This document shows positions 54,692 through 63,929 of a stretch of DNA of 64,000 nucleotides, in pieces. The stretch comes from Blautia sp. (GTDB lineage: Bacteria; Bacillota; Clostridia; Lachnospirales; Lachnospiraceae). The stretch covers positions 100,147 through 164,146 of the forward strand of contig JARIAR010000025.1 of the NCBI GenBank assembly GCA_029257805.1, written 5' to 3'. A program made the translations under genes and the position numbers. The notes under the pieces were generated by a model that did not search any database, was not told the origin of the DNA, and worked only from the letters and a program-made list of their open reading frames with translations. Within the stretch, counting starts at the first letter, position 1; each line of letters begins with the position of its first letter.

Positions 54692-55969
54692 ATGAAAGTA
54701 TTGATAGTAGGAAGTGGCGGAAGAGAGCATGCTATTGCGTGGAGTGTAGCAAAAAGTCCGAAAGTTGATAAAATTTACTGTGCACCGGGAAACGCCGGGA
54801 TTTCTGAATATGCGGAATGTGTGGATATCAGTGCAATGGAATTTGAAAAACTGGCGGATTTTGCAGAGCAGCATAAAGTGGATCTGACGATCATTGGTAT
54901 GGACGATCCTCTTGTAGGCGGCATTGTAGACGTTTTTGAGGAACGGGGGCTGAAAGTTTTTGGACCGAGAAAGAACGCAGCAATTCTGGAAGGATCTAAG
55001 GCATTTTCCAAAGATCTGATGAAAAAATATAATATCCCAACTGCTGCTTATGAGAATTTTGACAATGCGGAAGAGGCCCTGGCTTACTTGCGTACACAAG
55101 CTGGTTTTCCTATTGTTTTGAAGGCAGATGGTCTTGCGCTTGGAAAAGGTGTACTGATTTGTAACACCCTTGAAGAGGCAGAGGCTGGTGTACAGCAGAT
55201 CATGGAAGATAAAAAATTTGGAAGTGCAGGAAATACGATGGTTGTGGAAGAATTCATGACTGGAAGAGAAGTTTCTGTACTGTCATTTGTAGATGGAAAA
55301 ACAATTAAGACTATGACTTCCGCTCAGGATCACAAACGTGCCCAGGATGGTGACCAGGGATTGAATACAGGAGGAATGGGGACATTTTCTCCCAGCCCGT
55401 TTTATACAAAAGAAGTGGATGAGTTTTGCCGGAAATATATTTATCAGCCAACAGTAGATGCAATGGCAGAAGAAGGTCGTCCGTTTAAAGGAATTATCTT
55501 TTTTGGACTGATGCTTACAGAAGATGGTCCAAAAGTATTGGAATATAATGCGCGATTTGGGGATCCGGAAGCCCAGGTTGTACTTCCAAGAATGAAGAAT
55601 GACATCGTGGAAGTAATGGAGGCCTGTGTGGATGGAACGCTGGATCAGATTGACCTTCAATTTGAAGAAAATGCTGCTGTATGTGTGGTTCTGGCGAGTG
55701 AAGGATATCCGGTTCAGTATGAAAAAGGCATCCCTATATATGGACTTGAAAATTTTAAAGACAAAGAAGGTTTTTATTGCTTTCATGCAGGAACAAAACT
55801 CCAGGATAACCAGATTGTTACAAATGGCGGACGCGTCCTGGGAGTGACTGCAAAAGGTGCTGACCTGAAGGAAGCAAGAAAAAATGCATATGAAGCAGTA
55901 AAATGGATTGATTTTTCCAATAAATATATGCGTCATGATATTGGAAAAGCCATTGATGAAGTGGAATAA
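54692..55969 (+). CDS. purD: Phosphoribosylamine--glycine ligase
   Basis: 425 aa, full length. The N-terminal VLIVGSGGREHAIAW and the ATP-grasp core (FPIVLKADGLALGKGV, RFGDPEAQVVLP) are intact. It joins glycine to phosphoribosylamine. GGAG precedes the ATG. It is the last pur gene; the flavodiiron gene follows after 13 bp. Confidence 0.96.
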   Translation: MKVLIVGSGGREHAIAWSVAKSPKVDKIYCAPGNAGISEYAECVDISAMEFEKLADFAEQHKVDLTIIGMDDPLVGGIVDVFEERGLKVFGPRKNAAILEGSKAFSKDLMKKYNIPTAAYENFDNAEEALAYLRTQAGFPIVLKADGLALGKGVLICNTLEEAEAGVQQIMEDKKFGSAGNTMVVEEFMTGREVSVLSFVDGKTIKTMTSAQDHKRAQDGDQGLNTGGMGTFSPSPFYTKEVDEFCRKYIYQPTVDAMAEEGRPFKGIIFFGLMLTEDGPKVLEYNARFGDPEAQVVLPRMKNDIVEVMEACVDGTLDQIDLQFEENAAVCVVLASEGYPVQYEKGIPIYGLENFKDKEGFYCFHAGTKLQDNQIVTNGGRVLGVTAKGADLKEARKNAYEAVKWIDFSNKYMRHDIGKAIDEVE

Positions 55970-55982
55970 GGGAGACTTTAAA

Positions 55983-57176
55983 ATGTATTGTGTAAAAAAA
56001 GTAACAGAAGATATGTACTGGATTGGTGCCAGTGACAGAAGGTTAGCTCTGTTTGAGAATATTTATCCGATTCCGAATGGGATTTCTTATAATGCGTATG
56101 TGTTAATGGACGAAAAAACAGTGCTCCTTGATACAGTTGATAAATCTGTAAGTGGACAGTTTTTTGAAAATCTGGAGCATGTTCTGAATGGACGGAAACT
56201 GGATTATCTGATTGTGAATCACATGGAGCCGGATCATGGAGCAACTATAGCGGAAGTAGCATTGCGTTATCCGGAAGTAAAAATTGTAGGAAACACAAAA
56301 ACGTTTACCATGATGAAGCAGTTCTTTGATTTTGATGTGGATGCACATGCTGTTATAATCAAAGAAGGGGATACATTAAACACGGGTAAACATGATCTGA
56401 CCTTCGCCATGATTCCTATGGTACACTGGCCAGAGGCAATGGTCACTTATGATTCTTATGATAAAACTCTTTTTAGTGCAGATGCATTTGGTACATTTGG
56501 TGCTTTAAATGGAAATATATTTGCAGATGAGCTGGATTTTGAAAATGAGTGGCTGTCGGAAGCAAGAAGATACCTTACGAATATTGTGGGAAAATATGGA
56601 GTTCAGGTTCAGGCTGCTTTGAAAAAAGCACTGACTCTTGATGTTCAGATGATTTGTCCTCTTCATGGACCGGTATGGAGAGAAAATATTGCATGGTTTA
56701 TTGATAAGTATCAAAAATGGAGCACATATACTCCGGAAGATCATACAGTTTTAATTTTATATGCTTCTATTTATGGAAACACAGAAAATGCCATGAGCGT
56801 ACTGGCTGGAAAGCTTGCAGATGCAGGTGAAAGAAAGATTGCCATGTATGATGTATCTGTGACAGATCCGTCTTACCTTGTGGCAGAGGCTTTTCGATGT
56901 GATAGAATTATTTTTGCATCTCCTACTTATAATGCAGGAATGTTTCCGAAGATGGAAACGCTGCTTGCTGAGTTGAAAGCGCACAATTTCCAAAAACGTA
57001 AGGTAGCGGTTGTAGAAAATGGAACATGGGCATGCTCAGCTGGTAAGCTTATGAGAGAGATTCTTTCTCAGATGAAGAATATGGAAATTTATGAAAATTC
57101 AACAGTTGTGAAATCTTCTGTGAAAGAAGCAAATCTGGAACAGTTAGATGGTATTGTGGAATTTATGACAAAATAA
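55983..57176 (+). CDS. Flavodiiron protein (FprA/A-type flavoprotein)
   Basis: 397 aa from ATG 55983 (AAGGGAG upstream). The N-terminal metallo-beta-lactamase domain has H80-x-E82-x-D84-H85 (NHMEPDHG) and later His/Asp ligands (MVHWPEAM, FSADAFG, PLHGPVW) for a di-iron centre. The C-terminal flavodoxin domain starts near 260 (ILYASIYGNTENA). It reduces O2 or NO to protect an anaerobe. It is encoded in line with the pur genes but is probably an unrelated passenger. Confidence 0.95.
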   Translation: MYCVKKVTEDMYWIGASDRRLALFENIYPIPNGISYNAYVLMDEKTVLLDTVDKSVSGQFFENLEHVLNGRKLDYLIVNHMEPDHGATIAEVALRYPEVKIVGNTKTFTMMKQFFDFDVDAHAVIIKEGDTLNTGKHDLTFAMIPMVHWPEAMVTYDSYDKTLFSADAFGTFGALNGNIFADELDFENEWLSEARRYLTNIVGKYGVQVQAALKKALTLDVQMICPLHGPVWRENIAWFIDKYQKWSTYTPEDHTVLILYASIYGNTENAMSVLAGKLADAGERKIAMYDVSVTDPSYLVAEAFRCDRIIFASPTYNAGMFPKMETLLAELKAHNFQKRKVAVVENGTWACSAGKLMREILSQMKNMEIYENSTVVKSSVKEANLEQLDGIVEFMTK

Positions 57177-57179
57177 AAG

Positions 57180-57887
57180 ATGGAAAAAGATAAGGTAACA
57201 TCTGTAAAGTTACGTGAGCAGCTGGAAAAAATGGCAGACAAAGAATATAAGAAGTTTCATTCAGGGCTTTTACCGGGAATTGATAATATTCTGGGGGTAC
57301 GTTTGCCAAAACTTCGAAGTCTTGCCAAAGAAATTGCAAAAAAAGACTGGGAAGCCTGGTTTTTGGAAGCGGATGATAAGTATTACGAGGAAACAATGGT
57401 AAGAGGTCTGACAGTTGCTTATGGAAAAATGGATTGCGATACGCGGATTTTCTATATCCGAAAATTTGTGAAGGATATAAATAACTGGGCTGTATGTGAT
57501 TGTGTATCAAATACACTGAAAGAAGCAGAAAAGTTTCCGGAAAAATATTGGGAATTTTTAGAACCATATTTTGAGGTATCCGGAGAATATGAGGCGAGAT
57601 TTGGTGCAGTTATGCTTCTCAGTCATTTTGTGAAAAAACAGTATCTGGAAGAAGGGATTATGCGGCTGGAACGCATTCGGCATGAGGGATATTATGCTAA
57701 AATGGCAGTTGCGTGGGCGATATCTGTGTATTTTGCAGCATTTCCGGAAGAAATGCTGGAATATTTACAGAAGGATTGTCGTCTGGATGATTTTACTTAT
57801 CGGAAATCTCTTCAAAAAATCCTGGAATCTTATCGGGTGCCGGAAGAATATAAAGCCATCATTAAAGAAATGAGACAGAGAGGATAA
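57180..57887 (+). CDS. DNA alkylation repair protein (AlkD-like HEAT repeat)
   Basis: 235 aa, all-helical. The family pattern includes LGVRLPKLRSLAKEIAK, MVRGLTVAYGK, NNWAVCDCVSN and KMAVAWAISVYF. AlkD-type proteins remove 3- and 7-alkyl purines without flipping the base. It starts 3 bp after the flavodiiron gene; no ribosome site better than AAAAGA is visible. Confidence 0.9.
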   Translation: MEKDKVTSVKLREQLEKMADKEYKKFHSGLLPGIDNILGVRLPKLRSLAKEIAKKDWEAWFLEADDKYYEETMVRGLTVAYGKMDCDTRIFYIRKFVKDINNWAVCDCVSNTLKEAEKFPEKYWEFLEPYFEVSGEYEARFGAVMLLSHFVKKQYLEEGIMRLERIRHEGYYAKMAVAWAISVYFAAFPEEMLEYLQKDCRLDDFTYRKSLQKILESYRVPEEYKAIIKEMRQRG

Positions 57888-57891
57888 GAAA

Positions 57892-58662
57892 ATGGGAATT
57901 AGCAAAGAAGAGGCAGTAAAGGCGCTTCAGACAAGAGACAGAGTATTTGTGGCATATGCACAAGCTACAAAACTGCCTTATGTAACATGTGATGAGGAAA
58001 CTTATAATGATCAGGCGTGGATTTTTTCTACAGAAGAAGAGATAAAAGCATTTGGGCAGAAATGCCTGGAGGAAAAGATGCTTCTTATGGGGATGCGTTA
58101 TGAGAAAAAAGATTTTCCGAGATTATATGGGACATTTTATGCAATTGGTGTAAATACAGTTGTCTGGAATGAAGGGGAAGATAAGGTAGAAGTCGATATA
58201 TCGGATATTGCAAAACAGGTTGATATGAGTAAAATCGAGCCGGATAAACGTCCGTTATTTAACCCTACATTACAGCTTTCCGGAATTTATTTTATGCAGG
58301 AACTCCGTCGCCCGGTAAAAAAGGAAGAGCGCAAAAACATGCGTGAGATGGAGGAAGAGGTTTTGGCTAATCTTGTGAAATCAGAGTTTCTGGTTGCGAT
58401 GGGCGTGGATGAAAATGATCCCAAGAAAGTAAATATACCATATTTGAAAAGCAAAGATGACAAAATTCTGCAGCCTGTATTTACAGATATAATGGAATTT
58501 GAAAAATTTGCAAAAGGTAAAAAAATGCGGGTTGCAAAAGTACCATTTGCAAAATTGCCGGATCTGCTTATGGAACAGTCCCAGGCATTTACTGTAAATC
58601 CAATGGGATTTAATCTGTTGCTTGATAAGGAGCAGTTGAAGCGTATTGCGGGACTGAAATAA
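57892..58662 (+). CDS. SseB-like protein
   Basis: 256 aa. The N-terminal half resembles the SseB N-terminal domain (YVTCDEETYNDQAWIFSTEEEI in part); the C-terminal half repeats a related fold with LPDLLMEQSQAFTVNPMGFN, a stretch I associate with SseB-family proteins. It is soluble and its function is not established outside enterobacteria. It is 4 bp after the AlkD-like gene and is closed by a terminator. Confidence 0.8.
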   Translation: MGISKEEAVKALQTRDRVFVAYAQATKLPYVTCDEETYNDQAWIFSTEEEIKAFGQKCLEEKMLLMGMRYEKKDFPRLYGTFYAIGVNTVVWNEGEDKVEVDISDIAKQVDMSKIEPDKRPLFNPTLQLSGIYFMQELRRPVKKEERKNMREMEEEVLANLVKSEFLVAMGVDENDPKKVNIPYLKSKDDKILQPVFTDIMEFEKFAKGKKMRVAKVPFAKLPDLLMEQSQAFTVNPMGFNLLLDKEQLKRIAGLK

Positions 58663-58670
58663 AAATATAG

Positions 58671-58708
58671 AACAGGGTATCTGAAGTATACAGATACTCT
58701 GTTTTTTT
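58671..58708 (+). terminator. Terminator after the SseB-like gene
   Basis: ACAGGGTATCTG pairs with CAGATACTCTGT (one mismatch), followed by T7. Confidence 0.92.
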
Positions 58709-58726
58709 GTAGAAGAAAAATACCAT

Positions 58727-58754
58727 TTGCAAAATAGTAATTTTGTGCTACTAT
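58727..58754 (+). promoter_or_regulatory. Promoter and candidate operator of the GntR-clpC operon
   Basis: TTGCAA (58727-58732), a 16-bp spacer and TACTAT (58749-58754). The -10 itself is one arm of a perfect dyad ATAGTA-N9-TACTAT (58734-58739 with 58749-58754). This is a plausible self-regulatory site for the GntR protein encoded next. No CtsR heptad repeat is seen. Confidence 0.6.
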
Positions 58755-58814
58755 ATGTATAACATGACAGTGGGGAATACTGTTTTGCTATTAAATACAA
58801 AGGAGACTTCCGGT

Positions 58815-59204
58815 ATGATAATCGAAATAGATTTTAACAGTGATGAAGCGATTTATATACAGCTTACAAATCAGATTATTATGGGAATTGCCACCTCAAG
58901 GCTCCGGGAGGGAGATCCCCTGCCATCTGTACGCCAGTTGGCAGATACAGTAGGGATTAATATGCATACTGTTAATAAAGCATATTCTCTTCTGCGGCAG
59001 GAGGGATTTGTGTCAATCGACAGACGAAGAGGTGCATTTATATCAATTGATGTAGATAAGATCAAAGCACTGGAGGAGATGAAACAGAATCTGACGGTTG
59101 CGCTGGCAAAAGGGTGCTGCAAAAATATAACAAGAGAAGAAGTACATGGTCTTATTGATGAGATTTTTGACGAATACAGCGCAGAAAAACAGGAGGAGAT
59201 ATGA
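58815..59204 (+). CDS. GntR-family regulator, YtrA-type
   Basis: 129 aa from ATG 58815 (AGGAG upstream). A winged HTH (YIQLTNQIIMGIATSRLREGDPLPSVRQLA in part, then NMHTVNKAYSLL) is followed by only about 50 helical residues, the short effector region of the YtrA class. It overlaps clpC by 4 bp, so it likely controls clpC and itself. In many Firmicutes clpC instead follows ctsR-mcsA-mcsB, none of which is here. Confidence 0.9.
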   Translation: MIIEIDFNSDEAIYIQLTNQIIMGIATSRLREGDPLPSVRQLADTVGINMHTVNKAYSLLRQEGFVSIDRRRGAFISIDVDKIKALEEMKQNLTVALAKGCCKNITREEVHGLIDEIFDEYSAEKQEEI

Positions 59205-61657
59205 AAAAAAAGTTTACAAAGCAAGCAGTCAATGCATTTGTTCTCGCTGAAAAAATGGCGAAAAAATGCGGGCATAGCTATATTGGAACAGAACATATTC
59301 TTTTAGGACTGATACGAGAAAAAGAAGGAACAGCAGGGCGTGTTCTGGAAACATTTTCTGTAGATGGTGATAAACTGGAACAATTAATTGAAAAGTTAAT
59401 TGCTCCGCCAGATACTATAACTTTGGAACGAGAAAAACCTGCATATAGTCCAAGGGCAAAAAAACTGATGGAAAAAGCAATTGAGGAATGTGAAGGAAGC
59501 AGCGAAGAAAAAGCAGGAACAGAACATATTCTTCTTGCTATGATAAAAGAGTCTGATTGTGTGGCAACAAGACTTCTTCATACGATGGGAGTAAATATTC
59601 AAAAATTATATACAGATGTGCTGATTGCTATGGGAAAAGATGGCGATGGCATTGCAGAAGAATTGCAGGCAGTTAAAAATTCAAAAAATAAGAAAACGAC
59701 AGCCACTCCTGTGCTGGATCAATATAGCAGAGACCTTACAGCTCTTGCAGCAGAAGGAAAAATGGATCCCGTAGTGGGAAGGGAAAAAGAAATAGCGCGT
59801 TTAATCCAGATTTTAAGTCGCAGAACGAAGAATAATCCGTGCCTTGTTGGGGAGCCAGGTGTTGGGAAAACAGCGATTGCAGAAGGTCTTGCTCAACGGA
59901 TTGTGTCTGGATTTGTTCCAGATACTGTGAAAAATAAAAGAGTAGTGGTACTGGATCTATCCTCTATGGTAGCAGGAAGCAAATATAGAGGTGAATTTGA
60001 GGAAAGAATCCGAAATGTAGTAGAAGAAGTGAGAACTCATCAGGGAATTCTCCTTTTTATTGATGAACTTCACACTATTATAGGGGCAGGAGGTGCAGAA
60101 GGGGCACTTGACGCATCTAATATTTTAAAACCGTCTTTATCAAGAGGGGAAATCCAGCTGATTGGAGCTACGACGCTAGAAGAATATCGGAAATATATTG
60201 AAAAAGATGCTGCTTTAGAACGACGTTTTCAGCCGGTAACAGTAGAAGAACCAACAGAAGAAGAAACATTGGAAATTCTAAAAGGGCTTCGTCCATATTA
60301 TGAATACCATCATGGTGTACAGATTGAGGATGAGGCATTAAGGGCAGCAGTGAAAATGTCTACGAGATATATTAATGATAGATTCCTTCCGGATAAGGCG
60401 ATTGATATTATCGATGAGGCTGCTTCAAAGGTGCAGCTTTCCGGGTACCGTTCCATGCCGGAATTGGAACTTATGGAACTAAAACTGAAGGATGTTTTAA
60501 AAGAAAAAGAAGAAGCCGTGAAAAATGCAGATCTTGTTGGGGCAAAAGAAGCGCAAAAGCGTCAAAAAGATTTAGAAGAACAAATGGAAAAACAACGGCT
60601 TAAGGAAACGCGAAGAATAAAGCGAAAGGCTATGACAGTTACAGAGGCATCAGTTGCAGATATTGTATCAGGATGGACAAAAATTCCGGTACAGCGTCTG
60701 ACGGAAGGTGAGACGAAACGTCTTGCCCATCTGGAAAAAGAATTGCATAAGCGTGTGATTGGGCAGGATGAAGCGGTAAAAGCTGTATCGCAGGCAGTAA
60801 AAAGAGGGCGAGTAGGATTGAAAGATCCAAACAGGCCTATTGGCTCTTTTTTATTCTTGGGACCTACGGGGGTAGGAAAAACAGAACTTTCAAAAGCACT
60901 TGCAGAGACGGTTTTTGGAAGTGAACAAGCAATGATAAGGGTAGACATGTCAGAATATATGGAAAAGCATAGTGTTTCCAGAATGATAGGATCCCCTCCC
61001 GGATATGTGGGGTATGAAGAAGGGGGACAATTAAGTGAAAAAGTTCGCCGTAATCCATATAGTGTAATTTTGTTTGATGAAATTGAAAAAGCGCATCCTG
61101 ATGTATTTAATATTCTTCTTCAGGTTTTGGATGACGGACATATTACAGATGCACACGGAAGAAAAGTGGATTTTAAACAAACGATTATTATTATGACATC
61201 AAATGCAGGTGCACAGGCAATTATAGAACCTAAAAGACTGGGATTTATGTCAGATACAGATGAGAAAAAAGATTATGAGCGTATGAAATCCGGGGTGATG
61301 GAGGAAGTGCGTCGGATATTTAAGCCGGAATTTTTAAATCGAATTGACGAAATTATGGTATTCCACCCGTTGAATAAAGAGCACATTAAGAAAATTGTGA
61401 ATATTCTTTTGGGTATATTGGAAAAACGCTGTGAGGAGCAGCTGGAAATTTCTCTGAACGTAACAAATGCTGCCAAAGAACACATTGCAGAGGCTGGATT
61501 CGACAGCAAATATGGAGCAAGACCTCTTAGAAGAGCTATCCAGAATGAGATAGAAGATGCGCTTGCAAATGAAATTCTTGAGGGAAATATAAAACGTGGT
61601 GATGTAGTTTTGGTACAGCAGAAAAATAAGAAACTTTGTTTTTCAGTGAAAAAGTAA
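59201..61657 (+). CDS. clpC: ATP-dependent Clp protease ATP-binding subunit ClpC
   Basis: 818 aa. Two N-terminal Clp repeats (1-145), AAA+ domain 1 with GEPGVGKT, a middle domain with a UVR-like stretch, and AAA+ domain 2 with [16 protein letters not shown] supplies the LGF loop that docks ClpP. It unfolds substrates for ClpP. It is translationally coupled to the GntR regulator. The usual McsA/McsB adaptor genes are not adjacent. Confidence 0.96.
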   Translation: MKKKFTKQAVNAFVLAEKMAKKCGHSYIGTEHILLGLIREKEGTAGRVLETFSVDGDKLEQLIEKLIAPPDTITLEREKPAYSPRAKKLMEKAIEECEGSSEEKAGTEHILLAMIKESDCVATRLLHTMGVNIQKLYTDVLIAMGKDGDGIAEELQAVKNSKNKKTTATPVLDQYSRDLTALAAEGKMDPVVGREKEIARLIQILSRRTKNNPCLVGEPGVGKTAIAEGLAQRIVSGFVPDTVKNKRVVVLDLSSMVAGSKYRGEFEERIRNVVEEVRTHQGILLFIDELHTIIGAGGAEGALDASNILKPSLSRGEIQLIGATTLEEYRKYIEKDAALERRFQPVTVEEPTEEETLEILKGLRPYYEYHHGVQIEDEALRAAVKMSTRYINDRFLPDKAIDIIDEAASKVQLSGYRSMPELELMELKLKDVLKEKEEAVKNADLVGAKEAQKRQKDLEEQMEKQRLKETRRIKRKAMTVTEASVADIVSGWTKIPVQRLTEGETKRLAHLEKELHKRVIGQDEAVKAVSQAVKRGRVGLKDPNRPIGSFLFLGPTGVGKTELSKALAETVFGSEQAMIRVDMSEYMEKHSVSRMIGSPPGYVGYEEGGQLSEKVRRNPYSVILFDEIEKAHPDVFNILLQVLDDGHITDAHGRKVDFKQTIIIMTSNAGAQAIIEPKRLGFMSDTDEKKDYERMKSGVMEEVRRIFKPEFLNRIDEIMVFHPLNKEHIKKIVNILLGILEKRCEEQLEISLNVTNAAKEHIAEAGFDSKYGARPLRRAIQNEIEDALANEILEGNIKRGDVVLVQQKNKKLCFSVKK

Positions 61658-61724
61658 AAATTGTCGGAATCTTAAAAAGATATGAAATTTTTGTAAGAGA
61701 CTGGTAAAGGAAAAGGATTTATTA

Positions 61725-61835
61725 TATAATAGATTTAACGAAAAGGGATGTGTGTGTGACAGAATACATACATTAGTTTCGAAGGCGGAAAATGCCGCAT
61801 AATTAAAACCAAAGAGCCGTGGGAGGACATAAGAT
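61725..61835 (+). promoter_or_regulatory. -10 element and structured leader before 61836
   Basis: TATAAT at 61725-61730 (poor -35, TGGTAA). The leader of about 97 nt contains alternating GT/AC stretches able to pair and a GCGG-AAAATG-CCGC hairpin, then GTGGGAGGAC as ribosome site. No known riboswitch class recognised. Confidence 0.5.
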
Positions 61836-62249
61836 ATGGCAGCGATTAAAGAACTGATTCGTACAGAAGAAAATGGAACCATTAGCTTCGGGGATTATGA
61901 ACTGGGTCAAAAGTCAAAATTATCAGATTATCAGCATCAGGGAGACGTATATAAAGTTAAGACTTTTAAAGAAATTACAAAGCTGGAAAGAAATGGAATG
62001 TTTGTATATGAATCTGTTCCTGGTACAGCCGTTTTTCATTTAAAACAGGATGGCTCTAGTATGGAATTTGCTGTAGAAGGAATGGATGATGCACAGATCA
62101 CAGTAGAATTGGAAGCAGATACAGAATACGAAGTGTTTATCAATGGTGCAAGTACAGGAACTATGAAAACAAATCTTGGAGGAAAACTTTCCTTTAGTGT
62201 GGAACTTGGAAATGAAGCTACAGCAGAAATAAAAATTGTAAAATGCTAA
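61836..62249 (+). CDS. Beta-rich protein of unknown function
   Basis: 137 aa, no signal peptide. Predicted mostly beta strands (TAVFHLKQDGSSMEFAVEG in part, ITVELEADTEYEVFINGAS in part). Similar Lachnospiraceae proteins are, as I recall, often labelled 'endosialidase', but no sialidase Asp-box or catalytic residue is visible, so I do not support that name. It overlaps radA by 7 bp and so is co-translated with it. Confidence 0.7.
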   Translation: MAAIKELIRTEENGTISFGDYELGQKSKLSDYQHQGDVYKVKTFKEITKLERNGMFVYESVPGTAVFHLKQDGSSMEFAVEGMDDAQITVELEADTEYEVFINGASTGTMKTNLGGKLSFSVELGNEATAEIKIVKC

Positions 62250-63619
62250 AAAACAAAAAAAGTGTATATTTTTGCCAGGAATGCGGGTATGAATCTGCAA
62301 AATGGATGGGACAGTGTCCTGGATGTAAAGCGTGGAATACGTTTGTAGAAGAAACGGTGTCTTCTAAAAAATCTTCAGGAGGAAGCCTTAGAACTTCTGT
62401 GAGTAATAGACAGGAACCAGTCATTCTTAGAGATATAAGCCTTAAGGAAGATGAAAGAAGAACAAGCGGAATAGGAGAACTTGATAGGGTATTAGGGGGC
62501 GGTATTGTCCCCGGTTCTCTTGTACTTGTGGGTGGGGATCCGGGAATCGGAAAATCCACCCTTCTTTTACAGGTATGCAGAAATTTAGCAGACAGAGATG
62601 CTTCTGTACTGTATATTTCCGGAGAGGAATCTTTGCGTCAAATTAAATTGAGGGCAAATCGAATTGGGGATTTTAGTGACAAACTAACTCTTTTATGTGA
62701 AACAAATTTGGAGAATATCCGTGAAGTAATGGAACGAAAAAAGCCAGATGTAGCGGTTATTGATTCCATTCAGACGATGTTTCATGAGGAAATCAGTTCT
62801 GCTCCAGGTAGCGTATCTCAGGTTCGTGAATCTACAAATGTACTGATGCAGGTTGCAAAAGGCCTTGGGATTTCTATTTTTATAGTAGGACATGTAACAA
62901 AAGAGGGAAATGTTGCAGGGCCGAGAGTTCTTGAACATATGGTAGATACCGTTCTTTATTTTGAAGGAGACAGACATGCGTCATATCGTATTTTGAGAGC
63001 AGTAAAAAACAGATTTGGCTCTACAAATGAAATAGGCGTATTTGAGATGAGGGATACAGGACTGGAAGAAGTAAAAAATCCGTCGGAGTTTTTATTGGAT
63101 GGTCGTCCGGAAAATGCATCCGGATCTATTGTAGCCTGTTCGATGGAAGGAACGCGTCCAATTCTTGTAGAAATTCAGGCCTTGGTTTGTCAAAGCAATT
63201 TTGGGATTCCAAGAAGAACAACAGTTGGTACGGATTTCAACAGAGTGAATCTTCTTATGGCGGTTCTAGAGAGAAAAGCCGGGGTTCAGCTGGCCTCCTT
63301 TGATGCATATGTGAATATTGCAGGAGGTATGAAGATGACAGAGCCGGCACTTGATTTGGGAATCTGTCTGGCTATATTTTCGAGTTATAAAGATATTGTC
63401 ATATCAGATCATGTAATGGCTTTTGGAGAGATAGGCTTAAGTGGGGAAGTACGTGCTGTTAGTATGGCTGGACAGAGAGTTCAGGAAGCAAAAAAACTTG
63501 GATTTGAAAAAGTTATACTTCCGGAAGTCTGTCGTGCTTCCGTGGGAAAAATAGATGGAATTGAACTGGTATATGTATCACAGATTAAAGATGCTCTTAT
63601 GTATGTGAAAAAAGCTTAG
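62243..63619 (+). CDS. radA: DNA repair protein RadA
   Basis: 458 aa. The N-terminal zinc finger is CQECGYESAKWMGQCPGC, Walker A GGDPGIGKST, and the RadA-specific KNRFGSTNEIG follows. The C-terminal Lon-like domain holds the stretch from FDAYVNIAGGMK to GEIGLSGEVRAV. It drives branch migration in recombination. The order clpC-(x)-radA recalls the clpC-radA block of Bacillus. Confidence 0.96.
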   Translation: MLKNKKSVYFCQECGYESAKWMGQCPGCKAWNTFVEETVSSKKSSGGSLRTSVSNRQEPVILRDISLKEDERRTSGIGELDRVLGGGIVPGSLVLVGGDPGIGKSTLLLQVCRNLADRDASVLYISGEESLRQIKLRANRIGDFSDKLTLLCETNLENIREVMERKKPDVAVIDSIQTMFHEEISSAPGSVSQVRESTNVLMQVAKGLGISIFIVGHVTKEGNVAGPRVLEHMVDTVLYFEGDRHASYRILRAVKNRFGSTNEIGVFEMRDTGLEEVKNPSEFLLDGRPENASGSIVACSMEGTRPILVEIQALVCQSNFGIPRRTTVGTDFNRVNLLMAVLERKAGVQLASFDAYVNIAGGMKMTEPALDLGICLAIFSSYKDIVISDHVMAFGEIGLSGEVRAVSMAGQRVQEAKKLGFEKVILPEVCRASVGKIDGIELVYVSQIKDALMYVKKA

Positions 63620-63625
63620 AAAGAT

Positions 63626-63662
63626 AAAAAACTGTTTATGGAGAGACATAGACAGTTTTTTG
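63626..63662 (+). terminator. Terminator of radA
   Basis: AAAACTGTTTATG pairs with CATAGACAGTTTT (one mismatch) and ends in T6. Confidence 0.9.
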
Positions 63663-63683
63663 CTTTTTTAATGAAAAAAAGTG

Positions 63684-63929
63684 TTGACATATATGATTGT
63701 ATATGGTAATCTAATTGAGCTGTCGAAAATAAATGTTTCTGAAATAAAGAAAAATCAAAAAGATTTCAGAAAATAAAAAAAGTAGTTGACAAATGACTGA
63801 ATACATGATAAAGTAAACAAGTCGTCAACAAAGAAACGACAACAACACATCGAAAAAACTTCGAAAAAAACTTAAAAAAGTTCTTGACAAGATGAAAACG
63901 ATGTGATAAAATAAATGAGCTGTCGAAAA
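63684..63929 (+). promoter_or_regulatory. Three tandem strong promoters, probably of an rRNA operon
   Basis: Each has a perfect TTGACA and a 17-bp spacer: 63684-63689 with TAATCT 63707-63712; 63786-63791 with TAAAGT 63809-63814; 63884-63889 with TAAAAT 63907-63912. The first and third are followed by the same 13 bases GAGCTGTCGAAAA (63717-63729 and 63917-63929, exactly 200 bp apart). The remaining bases to 64000 include TTGATAACTAAACAG, which resembles the leader just before 16S rRNA in clostridia. No gene is seen in this stretch; the 16S gene would begin beyond the window. Confidence 0.7.
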
